A stretch of 64,000 nt of DNA from Nitrospira sp. UBA5698 (GTDB taxonomy: Bacteria > Nitrospirota > Nitrospiria > Nitrospirales > Nitrospiraceae), in NCBI GenBank assembly GCA_002420115.1, contig DIHK01000007.1, positions 222,600 to 286,599 of the forward strand. Reading direction: 5' to 3'. The notes under the pieces are model-generated. The model was not told the origin of the DNA, did not search any database, and worked only from the letters and a program-made list of their open reading frames with translations. This document shows positions 9,093 through 18,800 of this stretch, piece by piece (within the stretch, counting starts at the first letter, position 1; each line of letters begins with the position of its first letter). The position numbers and the translations under genes are program-made.

Positions 9093-9230
9093 CTACCAAA
9101 TGCCGAGGCCCATGAGCACCATACCTATGGCCAACCAACCTACGACCCCGGCAGAAATGATTGTTTCGAGCGTGATGCCAGAGTCGGGCTGGTTGGGACC
9201 GTGCTTTGAATCAGGGTCTTGGGGTTTCAT
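9093..9230 (-). CDS. Small single-pass membrane protein
   Basis: A 45-residue frame, short enough to be missed by usual cut-offs. It starts MKPQDPDSKHGPNQPDSG, a hydrophilic leader, and ends in a strongly hydrophobic helix (ISAGVVGWLAIGMVLMGLG) that stops at a final Trp. This N-out or N-in single-helix layout is typical of small membrane proteins. The ribosome binding site is weak, so the call rests on composition. It lies upstream of the lipoprotein gene on the same strand. Confidence 0.5.
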   Translation of the reverse strand: MKPQDPDSKHGPNQPDSGITLETIISAGVVGWLAIGMVLMGLGIW

Positions 9231-9650
9231 GACCGTTGCTAACCCGCTCCGATGCACAAAAGGATGGACGTCGAGAGTACAGCAAAGTCCATGCCTTCTT
9301 GGTGTTCAGTGGAGATGGTGGGGGGCGGTTGGTGGTTGGTTGAGATCTGTCTCTTATGGGGAGGTGCAGTCGAACAGAGAGCTTAAAGAAGCTCCCTGAG
9401 GGATTGCCATGAATCCACACGGAAAGTCATGGAGTTAGAACGGGATCACTCGTTAAGGAGGAAGCAGAGGGAGAGAAAGCCCTGCGTGAAGAAACGATTC
9501 TAAGGATGGCAAATGCGAGAAGGACCGGAGGAGCAGAGGAAAAACTTGTCAGAGAACCATCGGGCGATGCTGTCAGAAAATGTTCACTATGATGGGTGGC
9601 TGTACATAATCGAACGTGCGGGTGAGCCGGCCGTTGATCTACGCTAGACG
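9231..9650. other. Intergenic region, no feature seen
   Basis: About 420 bases between the end of miaB and the small membrane protein gene. It is purine-rich on the plus strand between 9430 and 9540. I see no coding frame worth calling, no RNA gene and no strong terminator hairpin. Confidence 0.4.
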
Positions 9651-10982
9651 CTATGCTCCATACAGCGTTGCAGCAGAGGCGTCAAAGATGTGTTTCGTCA
9701 TCAGTGTGCCTGGCTCGGAGTGGCCGGTCTGTTTGTCCCAAACGACCGTGATGTTTCCATCGGTTTTTCCCATGCCCTGTGTTGAGGATCTGGTTGCATC
9801 GCCTTCGATCAAGACCTCTACGGTCTTCCCGATGTAACGACGGTTGCGCTCCGCCGTAATGGCACGTTGAATCTCGAACAGCTTGGCGACCCGCTGTCCC
9901 TTCAGCTGATCCGGCACATCGTCGGCATACTTTCGTGCGGCAATCGTATTTTTCCGTTCCGAGTACTTGAAGATATAGGCGGAGTCGAGCTGGGCCTGTT
10001 CCACCAGGCGAACGGTAGCCTGGAAGTCTTCATCAGACTCGGAACAGAACCCGCAGATGATGTCCGTGGTCAGGATAATACGAGGGATCGTCATCCGAAT
10101 GCGTTCAACCAATGCCAGATATTCGGCTCCCGTGTAGGTTCGCCCCATCAGCTCAAGAATCCGATCGCTTCCCGCTTGAAGCGGCAGATGAATGTGTTTG
10201 CAGATCCTTGGATGTGTGGCGATGGCCTCGATCAGTGCCGGAGGAAAGTCTTTGGGGTGTGGAGAAGTAAACCGGACTCGTTCAATACCGGGCTGGTCTG
10301 CGACGGCGCTGATGAGCCTGGCAAAGTCCCATTCTTCATGACGGTAGGAATTCACATTCTGGCCAAGCAACGTGATCTGCTTGAACCCGCGGGTTGCAGC
10401 ATCCCGAGCTTCGAGCAGGATAGATTCAGGGTCGCGAGACCGTTCACGTCCCCTGGTATAGGGAACAACACAGAAGGAGCAAAAATTGTCGCAGCCTCGC
10501 ATGACGGTGATCCAGGCATTGACCCCGTCATTGCGGTCCGGGAGGATCCCTTCATACGTCTCATACTCGGAAAGATCGAGCGCAAACCTCTTCCTCGCGA
10601 GTCCTTGTTCTTGGGCGTCCAGGGCCGTCGTCAACAGTGAAGGGAGTTGTCGGTACGAATCCGGTCCAGCCAAGACATCGATGAGAGGCTCCTTGTCAGC
10701 CAGCTCGCTTTTCAGATTCTGAGCCATGCAACCAAGCACACCGACCACCAGCGGGCGCTGCTTTTTTACTGCCTTCAGTTCGGAAAGATGGAGGTAGATC
10801 TTTTTGTGAGCATTCTCCCTGATCGCACAGGTGTTGACTAAGACCACATCGGCTCGTTCACGGTCCTCGGTGAAGACGAACCCTTCCTGTTTCAACATCG
10901 CACGAACGAGTTCGCTGTCGGACTCGTTCATTTGACACCCGAACGTTTCGATATGAACAAGAGGAAGAGTTTTCACACTCAT
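9651..10982 (-). CDS. miaB: tRNA-2-methylthio-N6-dimethylallyladenosine synthase
   Basis: MiaB, a radical-SAM methylthiotransferase, adds the 2-methylthio group to i6A37 of tRNAs reading UNN codons. The 443-residue protein has the N-terminal UPF0004 domain with three cluster cysteines (FGCQMNESD, NTCAIREN, LGCMAQN), the radical-SAM motif CDNFCSFC near residue 156, and a C-terminal TRAM domain (about residues 375-440). Length is normal. Its ATG overlaps the stop of mtaB by 4 bases, so the two paralogous enzymes are translationally coupled. Confidence 0.95.
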   Translation of the reverse strand: MSVKTLPLVHIETFGCQMNESDSELVRAMLKQEGFVFTEDRERADVVLVNTCAIRENAHKKIYLHLSELKAVKKQRPLVVGVLGCMAQNLKSELADKEPLIDVLAGPDSYRQLPSLLTTALDAQEQGLARKRFALDLSEYETYEGILPDRNDGVNAWITVMRGCDNFCSFCVVPYTRGRERSRDPESILLEARDAATRGFKQITLLGQNVNSYRHEEWDFARLISAVADQPGIERVRFTSPHPKDFPPALIEAIATHPRICKHIHLPLQAGSDRILELMGRTYTGAEYLALVERIRMTIPRIILTTDIICGFCSESDEDFQATVRLVEQAQLDSAYIFKYSERKNTIAARKYADDVPDQLKGQRVAKLFEIQRAITAERNRRYIGKTVEVLIEGDATRSSTQGMGKTDGNITVVWDKQTGHSEPGTLMTKHIFDASAATLYGA

Positions 10983-12316
10983 AGCAGTGCCAGAGTTGAG
11001 TTCATTGCTTGGGCCGAGGCGATATGGCCGAATCCGTAGCGGTCTGTCGCAGCGGTAATCGTCACAGGCATGATCTGATTCTGAAGATCGGCAGAGTCTG
11101 TCACCGCCACTCTCGTAAAGTTAGGAGTGGTGCCGAATCGATAGGCGCTGCGGGTTCCGGCTTCGAACAGGACCGCCACTGTCTTTCCAATTTGCTTATT
11201 GTGAAAAGCCAGCCGCTTGGCACGATCCAGTTCCAGCAACAGATCAGTACGTTTCTTTATCGATGGCGACGAGACCCGCGGTTTGAGACGGGCGGCTGCC
11301 GTGCCAGGCCTCGTGGAGTAGGGAAAGGCATGGATATACGAAAACGGAAGGTCCGTCGCGACCGCGAGGGTGTTTTGAAACGCCTTATCCGTCTCTCCCG
11401 GGAATCCTACCATCAGATCTGTTCCAAGGCCGAGGTCGGGAATCTTGGCGAATGCTCTGTCAATTAATGCACGATACTCCTTGATCGTATGGCGGCGGTT
11501 CATGGCCTGTAAGATCTGGTCATCCCCGCTTTGCAGAGGAATGTGCAGATAGGGGCAGAACTTTTTGGATGAGGCTAGGAGGTCGAGCAATTCGTTGGTG
11601 ACGGTCGTGGGTTCGATCGACGAAATGCGAATGCGTTCAAGATCCGAGATATCATCGAGGCGGCGAAGCATCGTGAAGAAGTCAACGCCCTGCTGCCTGT
11701 ATTGGCCGATGTTCACTCCGGTCAGCACAATCTCCTTATAGCCTCCGTCCGTCAGACTCCGGACCTCGCCGAGAATATCGTCAAGCTTCCGGCTACGCTC
11801 ATGTCCCCGTGCGAACGGAATGATGCAGAAGCTGCACATGGCGCTGCAGCCGTCCTGTATCTTGAGTAAGGCCCGAGTTGAGTCGGGCTCGGCGAAGTAG
11901 GGCAGATCAAAGTCTTCGCGCGAGATCGTCTTGGTGTGGTGAACCTCCGCAGTCGGCCGTTTTTGCAATTCATGAGGAGGAGGAAGGTATGCCGGCAGGT
12001 CCAGTTTGAACTGCTGACCGACAATGAGATCGATCCCGGTTTGGTGGGTGAGGGTTTCCATCCCTGTTTGCGCGTAACAGCCGGTTACGGCGATGAAGGC
12101 ATGGGGAGAGTGTTTCAGTGTTTTACGGATCAGGTAGCGCGAAGTGCGTTCAGCGTCCTCCGTCACGGAACAGGTATTGAGGATCAGCACATCGGTGGGT
12201 TGGCCGAACTCGACGAGCTCAAACCCCTTTCGCCTGAGTCCCTCTCCAAGGATCGAGGTTTCGGCTTGATTCAGCCGGCAGCCGAGCGTATGTAGAGAGG
12301 CACGGGTTGTTCCCAT
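10979..12316 (-). CDS. mtaB: tRNA threonylcarbamoyladenosine methylthiotransferase MtaB
   Basis: MtaB converts t6A37 to ms2t6A in tRNAs reading ANN codons. The 445-residue protein carries UPF0004 cysteines (LGCRLNQAE, NTCSVTED, TGCYAQ), the radical-SAM motif CSAMCSFC and a C-terminal TRAM-like domain. The frame is open to 12406, but homologues begin at the MGTTRASLHTLGC segment, so the start is set at 12316. A near-perfect promoter lies 10-39 bases before this ATG, which also argues against the longer form. It pairs with miaB in an ATGA-overlapped operon. Confidence 0.92.
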   Translation of the reverse strand: MGTTRASLHTLGCRLNQAETSILGEGLRRKGFELVEFGQPTDVLILNTCSVTEDAERTSRYLIRKTLKHSPHAFIAVTGCYAQTGMETLTHQTGIDLIVGQQFKLDLPAYLPPPHELQKRPTAEVHHTKTISREDFDLPYFAEPDSTRALLKIQDGCSAMCSFCIIPFARGHERSRKLDDILGEVRSLTDGGYKEIVLTGVNIGQYRQQGVDFFTMLRRLDDISDLERIRISSIEPTTVTNELLDLLASSKKFCPYLHIPLQSGDDQILQAMNRRHTIKEYRALIDRAFAKIPDLGLGTDLMVGFPGETDKAFQNTLAVATDLPFSYIHAFPYSTRPGTAAARLKPRVSSPSIKKRTDLLLELDRAKRLAFHNKQIGKTVAVLFEAGTRSAYRFGTTPNFTRVAVTDSADLQNQIMPVTITAATDRYGFGHIASAQAMNSTLALL

Positions 12317-12325
12317 AGTGCTGGC

Positions 12326-12355
12326 ATTATAGGGGGGGCGTGCGTCATCCAGCAA
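12326..12355 (-). promoter_or_regulatory. Probable sigma-70 promoter of mtaB-miaB
   Basis: On the minus strand a perfect TATAAT (12331-12326) lies 18 bases after TTGCTG (12355-12350). The spacer includes a run of seven C. The -10 box ends only nine bases before the mtaB ATG, so a transcript would begin within a few bases of the start codon and be leaderless or nearly so. Confidence 0.6.
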
Positions 12356-12441
12356 GGTTGCTTCGCCATCGACACCGCTCATTCCATGGCCATCTGGCGG
12401 CTGCATGGAGGGAACAACGTCGTCGAGTCTTGGTGTGACGG

Positions 12442-12846
12442 ATGATGCAGGTGCTTGCCATTCTATCGGTGTCTCTGTGGCTTCTAGCTGGTCTCCCCTC
12501 CGTAGGGTGGGGGAAAGATACCCTTCCGGTTGAGCCTGATCTCAACTCTCGTGTCGATGAGCTCTACGACCATGAAGCCCGTCTGTTCATTCTCCTCTAT
12601 TCCCTGAAAGGCAATGGGCAGATTGATTATGTGACCGGCCGACTGGTTCAGGAGTATTCGCGCAGCAGCTACGGCAATCCCGTGTATCAGACGGAAGTCC
12701 AGCCCTTGTTCTATTGGTGGAACCACACGATGTGGAGTGATCCTGAGGAGGACGGAGTCAACGGCAATGAACGGGTCTATCAAGAAAACACTGAATTCGA
12801 TCTGTCTCGATACAAACCCTGCTTGTTTAATGGACAACCCTGTTAG
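12442..12846 (+). CDS. Secreted hypothetical protein
   Basis: A 134-residue protein with a clear signal peptide (MMQVLAILSVSLWLLAGLPSVGWG). The mature part is acidic and aromatic, with two cysteines near the end (PCLFNGQPC) and no recognised domain. The first ATG pair (12442/12445) has only a weak ribosome binding site. It is divergent from mtaB and followed by a transporter gene. Probably periplasmic; function unknown. Confidence 0.65.
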   Translation: MMQVLAILSVSLWLLAGLPSVGWGKDTLPVEPDLNSRVDELYDHEARLFILLYSLKGNGQIDYVTGRLVQEYSRSSYGNPVYQTEVQPLFYWWNHTMWSDPEEDGVNGNERVYQENTEFDLSRYKPCLFNGQPC

Positions 12847-12995
12847 TCACAGTGCGAACCGATAGGTTGCTTTCCGCTTGTTTTGTGATTCTGCTGAGCT
12901 GCATCGGGAGGCGATGATATCCTGCGTTCCACTGAGGCCTATTTGCTGCTCATAGACCCGTCTAATTCTATCTGCTCTTGTATGGGTGCGTTTCT

Positions 12996-14282
12996 GTGAC
13001 CCACCACTCGTCCAATTTTGCCACATTACTGAATAAGCGCCTCATCGTGATGCTGCCCTTGGGGTTCCTATCTGGTCTTCCCCTCGCGCTCACATCGGGG
13101 ACTCTCCAAGCCTGGTTGACGGTCGAGGGCGTTGATCTCAAGACCATCGGCATTTTCACCTTGGTCGGACTGCCCTATACGCTCAAGTTTCTCTGGGCAC
13201 CGGTGATGGATCGTGTGGTACCACCCTGGTTGGGGCGGCGTCGCGGCTGGATGGTTCTGACGCAGCTCTGTGTGGCCGTGGCGCTTGGGCTGATGGCCCT
13301 GACCAATCCCAAGCTTCACCCAGGATGGCTGGCGGCCTATGCCGTGCTCGTTGCATTCCTTGCTGCATCCTTGGACATTGTTTTCGACGCCTATCGAACG
13401 GACACGCTCCAGCCTCACGAGCGTGGGTTGGGTGCAGCCGTCTGGGTGAATGGCTATCGAGTCGCGCTTCTGGCTTCAGGAGCTGGGGCACTGGCGCTTG
13501 CCGATTATGTCGGGTGGCAGATGACGTACCTGGTGATGGCCGCCATCATGGTCGTCGGGGTGGGCATTGTTTTACTCAGCCCAGATCCGACCTTAGTGGC
13601 CGCTGCTCCTAAGAGTCTGAAGGAGGCCGTCGGTGCTCCGTTGGCAGAGTTCTTTTCAAGGCCCACGGCGCTGGGGTTCTTGGCTGTGATCGTCCTCTAT
13701 AAACTTGGGGATGCCTTTGCCTCAGCACTGCAGACGGCCTTTCTGATTGGAGGGTTGGGATTTTCTGCGACCGAGGTCGGCGCCGCCAAGGGGCTTGGGA
13801 TCTTTGCCACTTTGTTGGGAGCCTTTATCGGCGGACTCTTGATGACAAGGTCGGGACTTGTCCGGTCGTTGCTCATCTTCGGCGTTTTGCAGGCTGTATC
13901 GAACCTGGGCTTTGTCGTGTTGGCTGTGGTTGGGAAAAGTGCTAGTGCGCTGACGGCTGCGATCGTGATCGAGAATGTGACAGGGGGCATGGGCACGGCT
14001 GCATTTGTAGCCTTAGTCATGTCGCTCTGCGATGCGCGATACACAGCAACACAATTTGCGCTCCTGTCCTCGCTCGAAGCGTTGGGCCGTGTGTTTGTCG
14101 GTCGTCCTTCAGCAGATCTCGTTGAAGTTGTAGGATGGACGCAATTTTATGCTTTAACAGCCGTGGCGGCGTTACCGGGCCTCTGGGCCGTGTGGCGAAT
14201 CCGTCGTTCCATCGAGCCGGAGCAGAAAACGGCGTCACAGACTGCTGTGATGGAACCAGCTACTTTGCCTGTTTCCAAGTAA
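12996..14282 (+). CDS. AmpG-like MFS transporter
   Basis: An inner-membrane transporter of the major facilitator superfamily, about 428 residues with roughly 12 hydrophobic segments. The N-terminal half matches the AmpG muropeptide permease pattern: a short cytosolic leader, PLGFLSGLPLALTSGTLQAWL in the first helix (glycine-rich), and the loop RRRGWM between helices. AmpG imports GlcNAc-anhydroMurNAc peptides for cell-wall recycling; that role is plausible but other substrates exist in this family. The start is uncertain: a TTG at 12978 and a GTG at 12996 are both possible and neither has a strong ribosome binding site. Confidence 0.75.
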   Translation: MTHHSSNFATLLNKRLIVMLPLGFLSGLPLALTSGTLQAWLTVEGVDLKTIGIFTLVGLPYTLKFLWAPVMDRVVPPWLGRRRGWMVLTQLCVAVALGLMALTNPKLHPGWLAAYAVLVAFLAASLDIVFDAYRTDTLQPHERGLGAAVWVNGYRVALLASGAGALALADYVGWQMTYLVMAAIMVVGVGIVLLSPDPTLVAAAPKSLKEAVGAPLAEFFSRPTALGFLAVIVLYKLGDAFASALQTAFLIGGLGFSATEVGAAKGLGIFATLLGAFIGGLLMTRSGLVRSLLIFGVLQAVSNLGFVVLAVVGKSASALTAAIVIENVTGGMGTAAFVALVMSLCDARYTATQFALLSSLEALGRVFVGRPSADLVEVVGWTQFYALTAVAALPGLWAVWRIRRSIEPEQKTASQTAVMEPATLPVSK

Positions 14283-14449
14283 ACAGAGGGACGAGTGTTA
14301 GTGGACTGCATCAGCTCGGCTCAGTTTAGTCGGTACGTATTCCGTAACCTACTGCTTTGATATCGCCCGTTGGAACACTGTCTGCGGCCAATGCTTTCGC
14401 ATCAAGCAGAGCTAGGATTGCTTGAGCAGATGAGTAAAGGGTTCTGAGA

Positions 14450-14809
14450 ATGACTCCAGTTCGTGCTGAAAAATCGTCTCCCAAAGTGAGTCTAAATGTA
14501 AATCGAGAAGGTTTTTCGATTCTTCAAAAAGGTGAGCCAGCGATCCGTGTTCTTTGGAGTGAAATAAATCAAATTCTGGCCTATAAGCGTGATCTTGTCA
14601 CGGAAGATCTGGTTTGCTGGGACATTACCGTTACCAAAAATGAGCGCAGTCAAACCTATTCTTTACATGAAGAATTAGATGGGTTTGGATTATTAGTCGA
14701 TTGCATCAGTCATGAGCTCACATCGTTTGATAAGACTTGGAGACAGAAAATCATTACACCACCGTTTGCCGAAAATTTAACCATTCTCTACCAGAAGAAA
14801 GAAAAGTAG
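14450..14809 (+). CDS. Hypothetical protein
   Basis: An unrecognised 119-residue soluble protein. It begins after GGGTTCTGAG and ends in a lysine-rich tail. The central part (IRVLWSEINQILAYKRDL, then CWDITVTKN) has alternating beta-strand character, similar to small orphan proteins that place an aromatic and hydrophobic strand pair beside a helix. Its DNA is richer in A and T than the neighbours, which may mean acquired DNA. No function is assigned. Confidence 0.55.
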   Translation: MTPVRAEKSSPKVSLNVNREGFSILQKGEPAIRVLWSEINQILAYKRDLVTEDLVCWDITVTKNERSQTYSLHEELDGFGLLVDCISHELTSFDKTWRQKIITPPFAENLTILYQKKEK

Positions 14810-14842
14810 AGCCAGGCTAAATTGCCAAGGATCGCTGCATTG

Positions 14843-15133
14843 CTACGATAGTCGTCGCTGTAGAAAGAGCACGAAGATTAGGAGCGTGGGCAGTGGAGCC
14901 AGGATGAAGGGCACGAGCCAGAGCCAGACGTTCTTGCCGCGGACGCGCCCTTGGTCGATCATCCAGACGAAGAGCCAGACCAGCAGGCAGGCATAGTTCA
15001 AGATGATCCATTGAGTCGTATGAGTCTTGAGGGCGCTGGTGGTCTCAGACACACCTTGGAAGAGGAAAATCCCTAATAACAGTACGAAGATGCCTAACAG
15101 GACTCCAACGAGTTTCTTGCTCCAGACAAACAT
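14843..15133 (-). CDS. Small membrane protein, three predicted helices
   Basis: A 96-residue inner-membrane protein. The start at 15133 is favoured over 15166 because GGAGGGAACG stands just before it. Three hydrophobic segments are visible (KLVGVLLGIFVLLLGIFLF, then TQWIILNYACLLVWLFVWM, then the last 25 residues) with an Arg/Lys-rich loop DQGRVRGKN. This is the pattern of small DUF2834-type membrane proteins, but I am not certain of the family. Confidence 0.6.
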   Translation of the reverse strand: MFVWSKKLVGVLLGIFVLLLGIFLFQGVSETTSALKTHTTQWIILNYACLLVWLFVWMIDQGRVRGKNVWLWLVPFILAPLPTLLIFVLFLQRRLS

Positions 15134-15221
15134 CGTTCCCTCCAGACTCAATAAGACCCTGTGCACTGAATTTGGGCTAAGCTAATTGGCCCGACAATTG
15201 TTTGTCAAACAGTAGAGCATC

Positions 15222-15593
15222 ATGAGTCTCCTTCGCTTGAGCGTGATCGTCCTTGCGCTGATCTTCTTGGTCGGTTTGACTTGGTCAAACCCGACGATGG
15301 ATGACTATTTGCACTTCGTTGAACTGGAATTGGGGAAAGCGATAGACCGAATGGACCAGGGTACATCGTCTCGGGAGCAACAGTTTATTCGGCAGGTGTT
15401 TCGAACGCAGAGTAAGAAGCTGCTGGAGTCGGTGGTTCGTCCGAATACGGTGCGACAGAATTGGGGAGTGATGAGTCTGTATGAGGCACAGGTGGCGGGG
15501 ACGAATGTCGTGGTGCTGGGGATCGGCGGCCGATTCATCCCTCTTCAAGGTGTCGAGGAAGCCACTCTGAAGATTGGCCGAATGGCCTTCTAA
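15222..15593 (+). CDS. DUF4359-like membrane-anchored protein
   Basis: A 123-residue protein with an N-terminal hydrophobic helix (LSVIVLALIFLVGLTW) followed by SNPTMDDYLHFVE. The helix then NPxxxxY-type start and the short alpha/beta domain that follows resemble DUF4359, a family of unknown function; this match is from memory of the pattern and is tentative. The end of the protein (GIGGRFIPL, LKIGRMAF) looks folded. It probably sits in the periplasm anchored by the helix. Confidence 0.6.
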   Translation: MSLLRLSVIVLALIFLVGLTWSNPTMDDYLHFVELELGKAIDRMDQGTSSREQQFIRQVFRTQSKKLLESVVRPNTVRQNWGVMSLYEAQVAGTNVVVLGIGGRFIPLQGVEEATLKIGRMAF

Positions 15594-15734
15594 AAGAAAA
15601 AATGGCTGGGGTCATCTGCGGAGGTCTCATTTGGATGAGATTTTCTGTGGATAACCTCGCTACTATGTCACCGAAATAAGCACTGCCGTTCACGTCTCGA
15701 CTATTCACAGCCTGTCCCCTCATTTCCCAAACAT

Positions 15735-15782
15735 CCACAATACTTGGTGTTGACAAAAAAACATGCTAGCTATATGTAGGTG
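15735..15782 (+). promoter_or_regulatory. Tandem NrdR boxes upstream of nrdJ
   Basis: NrdR boxes are 16-base palindromes close to ACACTATATATAGTGT and normally occur in pairs about three helical turns apart. Box 1 is CCACAATACTTGGTGT (15735-15750) and matches at both arms. Box 2 (15767-15782) has the core CTATATGTAG. Their centres are 32 bases apart, as expected for this repressor. The boxes bracket and overlap the promoter. The assignment rests on pattern and spacing. Confidence 0.65.
15750..15778 (+). promoter_or_regulatory. Probable sigma-70 promoter of nrdJ
   Basis: TTGACA (15750-15755) is followed after exactly 17 bases by TATGTA (15773-15778). The -35 box touches the first NrdR box and the -10 box lies within the second, so a repressor bound to the pair would block polymerase. 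The leader to the GTG start is about 87 bases, too short for a cobalamin riboswitch. Confidence 0.65.
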
Positions 15783-15871
15783 TCGCGTGCAATGAGTGAG
15801 TACCCCATACCGGTTATGAAGGCTTCGAACCAACCCATGGACCCTAATCCTTTTCCCCCTGGAGGACTACT

Positions 15872-18800
15872 GTGAGAATTGATCGCAAATTTACCCGCCG
15901 CGGCGTGAGTCCATATGAGGGATTGGCGTTCGTCAAACGGTCGTCAGAGATTCGAAACCCCGACGGCTCGACTGTCTTCAAGCTTGAGCATATCGATATC
16001 CCTGAGCCCTGGTCTCAGCTAGCTATCGACATTTTGGCGCAAAAGTACTTCCGGAAGGCCGGTGTTCCGCAGTGCGATCAGAGTGGCCAGCCGTTGGTCG
16101 ATGCCGACGGCCAGCCGGTGTTGGGCGGCGAGCGGGATGCCCGACAGGTTTTTGAGCGCATGGCCGGGTGCTGGACCCATTGGGGCAGGGCCTACGGATA
16201 TTTCAAGACACCGGAAGACGCAGAGTCCTTTCATGATGAGATGTGCTACATGCTGGCGCACCAAATGGCTGCGCCGAATTCCCCTCAGTGGTTCAACACC
16301 GGCCTGCACTATGCCTACGGATTATCGGGACCGGCTCAGGGGCACTATTACGTCGATCCGAAAACGCAGGAGGTGGTGAAGGCGACGAATGCGTTCGAAC
16401 ATCCGCAGCCGCATGCCTGTTTCATTCAATCGATCGAGGATGATCTGGTGAATGAAAACGGCATCATGGATCTGTGGGTTCGAGAGGCGCGATTGTTCAA
16501 GTATGGTTCCGGAACCGGGACGAACTTCTCGAAACTGCGCGGTGATGGCGAAGGCCTGTCCGGAGGAGGGCGATCTTCCGGGCTCATGTCCTTCCTGAAG
16601 ATCGGTGATCGAGCGGCAGGAGCCATCAAATCCGGTGGGACGACGCGTCGAGCGGCCAAAATGGTCTGTTTGGATTTAGACCATCCTGACATCGAAGAAT
16701 TCATCGATTGGAAAGTCATCGAGGAACAAAAAGTGGCGGCGATGGTGACGGGGTCGAAGATCTGCGCGCAGCGCCTCAATGCCGTCTTGAAGGCCTGTCA
16801 TACCGTCGACGGGAATGGTGCGCTCCGGCTGGACCTCGATCGGAAGACGAATTCGGCTTTGCGCGAGGCGTTGGCGTCAGCCCGCCGAGAGATGGTGCCG
16901 GAGGCCTATATCCAACGGATGTTCTCCTATGCGCAGCAGGGTTTCACGCATTTTGTCTTTCACGAATATGATACCAATTGGGACGGGAAGGCCTATCAAA
17001 CAGTCTCCGGTCAGAATTCGAACAACAGCGTCAGGATTCCCAACGAGTTTTTTGCCGCGCTCGAAGCCGATGCGGACTGGGAACTGAAACGGCGCACCAA
17101 CGGCAAAGTCTGCAAGACCATTAAGGCCAGAGAGTTGTGGGATCGAATTGCGTGGGCGGCCTGGACCTGTGCTGATCCGGGGACGCAGTACGATACCACT
17201 ATCAATGAATGGCACACCTGTCCCGAGGATGGCCGAATCAACGCCTCCAATCCCTGTTCCGAATACATGTTCTTGGATGACACGGCCTGTAATCTCGCGT
17301 CGCTCAATCTGACGAAGTTCTACGGCGTCGATGGGCAGTTTGAACTCGAAGAGTTCCGGCATGCCGTTCGGCTGTGGACGATCGCGCTGGAGATCAGTGT
17401 CTTGATGGCGTCTTTCCCGAGCCAGTCGATCGCCGAGAAAAGCTATCAGTTCAGGACGCTGGGGTTGGGGTACGCGAATCTGGGGACGGTGCTCATGCGC
17501 CAAGGTATCCCCTACGACTCCCCCAAGGCGTTAGCCATCTGCGGTGCCATCACATCGATCATGACGGGGGAAGCGTACAGTGCATCGGCGGAAATGGCGG
17601 CGGAACTGTCGCCTTTCCCCGGCTACGCAAAAAATCGGGAACACATGTTGCGCGTCATTCGTAACCATCGACGGGCAGCCTATCAGGCGCCTCCCGAGGA
17701 ATATGAACGGTTGACCATTGCTCCCGCAGGAGTCCGTCCTGAACATTGCCCCCCAGAATTGCTCCTGGCTGCCCGGAGGGCCTGGGACCATGCGCTTGAA
17801 CTCGGGACTGCATACGGGTATCGCAATGCTCAGGTGACGGTGATCGCTCCGACCGGGACGATCGGGTTGGTCATGGATTGTGATACCACCGGGATTGAAC
17901 CGGATTTTGCGTTGGTGAAATTCAAAAAGTTAGCCGGTGGCGGGTACTTCAAGATCATCAACCAAAGTATTCCACTCGCCTTGGCCAATCTCGGGTATTC
18001 GGAACAACAAGTAAAGGACATCGTCCACTACTGTGTCGGGGCTCAAACGCTCAAAGGCGCTCCGTTCATCAACCACGACACGCTTCGGCTGAAAGGTTTC
18101 GACGATACGGCGCTCGATCGTCTGGAGCGCAGCTTGTCGCAAGCCTTCGAGATTCAATTCGCGTTCAATAAATATACGTTTGGGGAGGCCTTCTGCATCG
18201 AGCAACTTGGTCTGACCGAGGCGCAGTTGAACGAGAAGAACTTCAATATGCTGAAGGCTCTCGGTTTTACGCAGGAAGAAGTCGCTGCCGCAAACGATTT
18301 CTGTTGCGGGACGATGACGGTCGAAGGTGCACCGCATGTGAAGGCCGAGCACCTGGCGGTCTTCGACTGTGCGAATCGATGTGGTCGTATCGGGCAACGT
18401 TCCATTGCCGTTGACGCCCACATTCGCATGATGGCTGCGGCACAGCCCTTCATCAGCGGCGCGATCAGCAAGACCATCAATATGCCGTCCGAGGCTACGG
18501 TCGAAGACGTCAAGGTATCGTATTTTCTTGCCTGGAAGAGCATGGTGAAGGCGGTAGCGCTCTATCGAGACGGGTCCAAGCTCAGTCAGCCATTGAGCGC
18601 GTCGTCTGATAGCGGGAAGGCGCTGGAGGCAGTGCCTGGTGTCTTGGAAATGGCTGAAAAAGTGACTGAGCGCGTGCTCGTCCGATATCTGGCCAAACGG
18701 CGTCCACTCCCGAGTCGGCGGAATGGGTACACGCAAAAAGCCATTGTCGGGGGGCACAAACTTTATCTCCGAACCGGCGAATACGAGGATGGGACGGTCG

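Noticed and set aside
9867..10640. Plus-strand open frame of 257 codons
   Set aside because: Antisense to miaB, which carries all cluster cysteines in this stretch; no domain in the antisense frame.
15784..15871. Cobalamin riboswitch before nrdJ
   Set aside because: The leader is under 90 bases and shows no B12-box-like element; the NrdR boxes explain control better.
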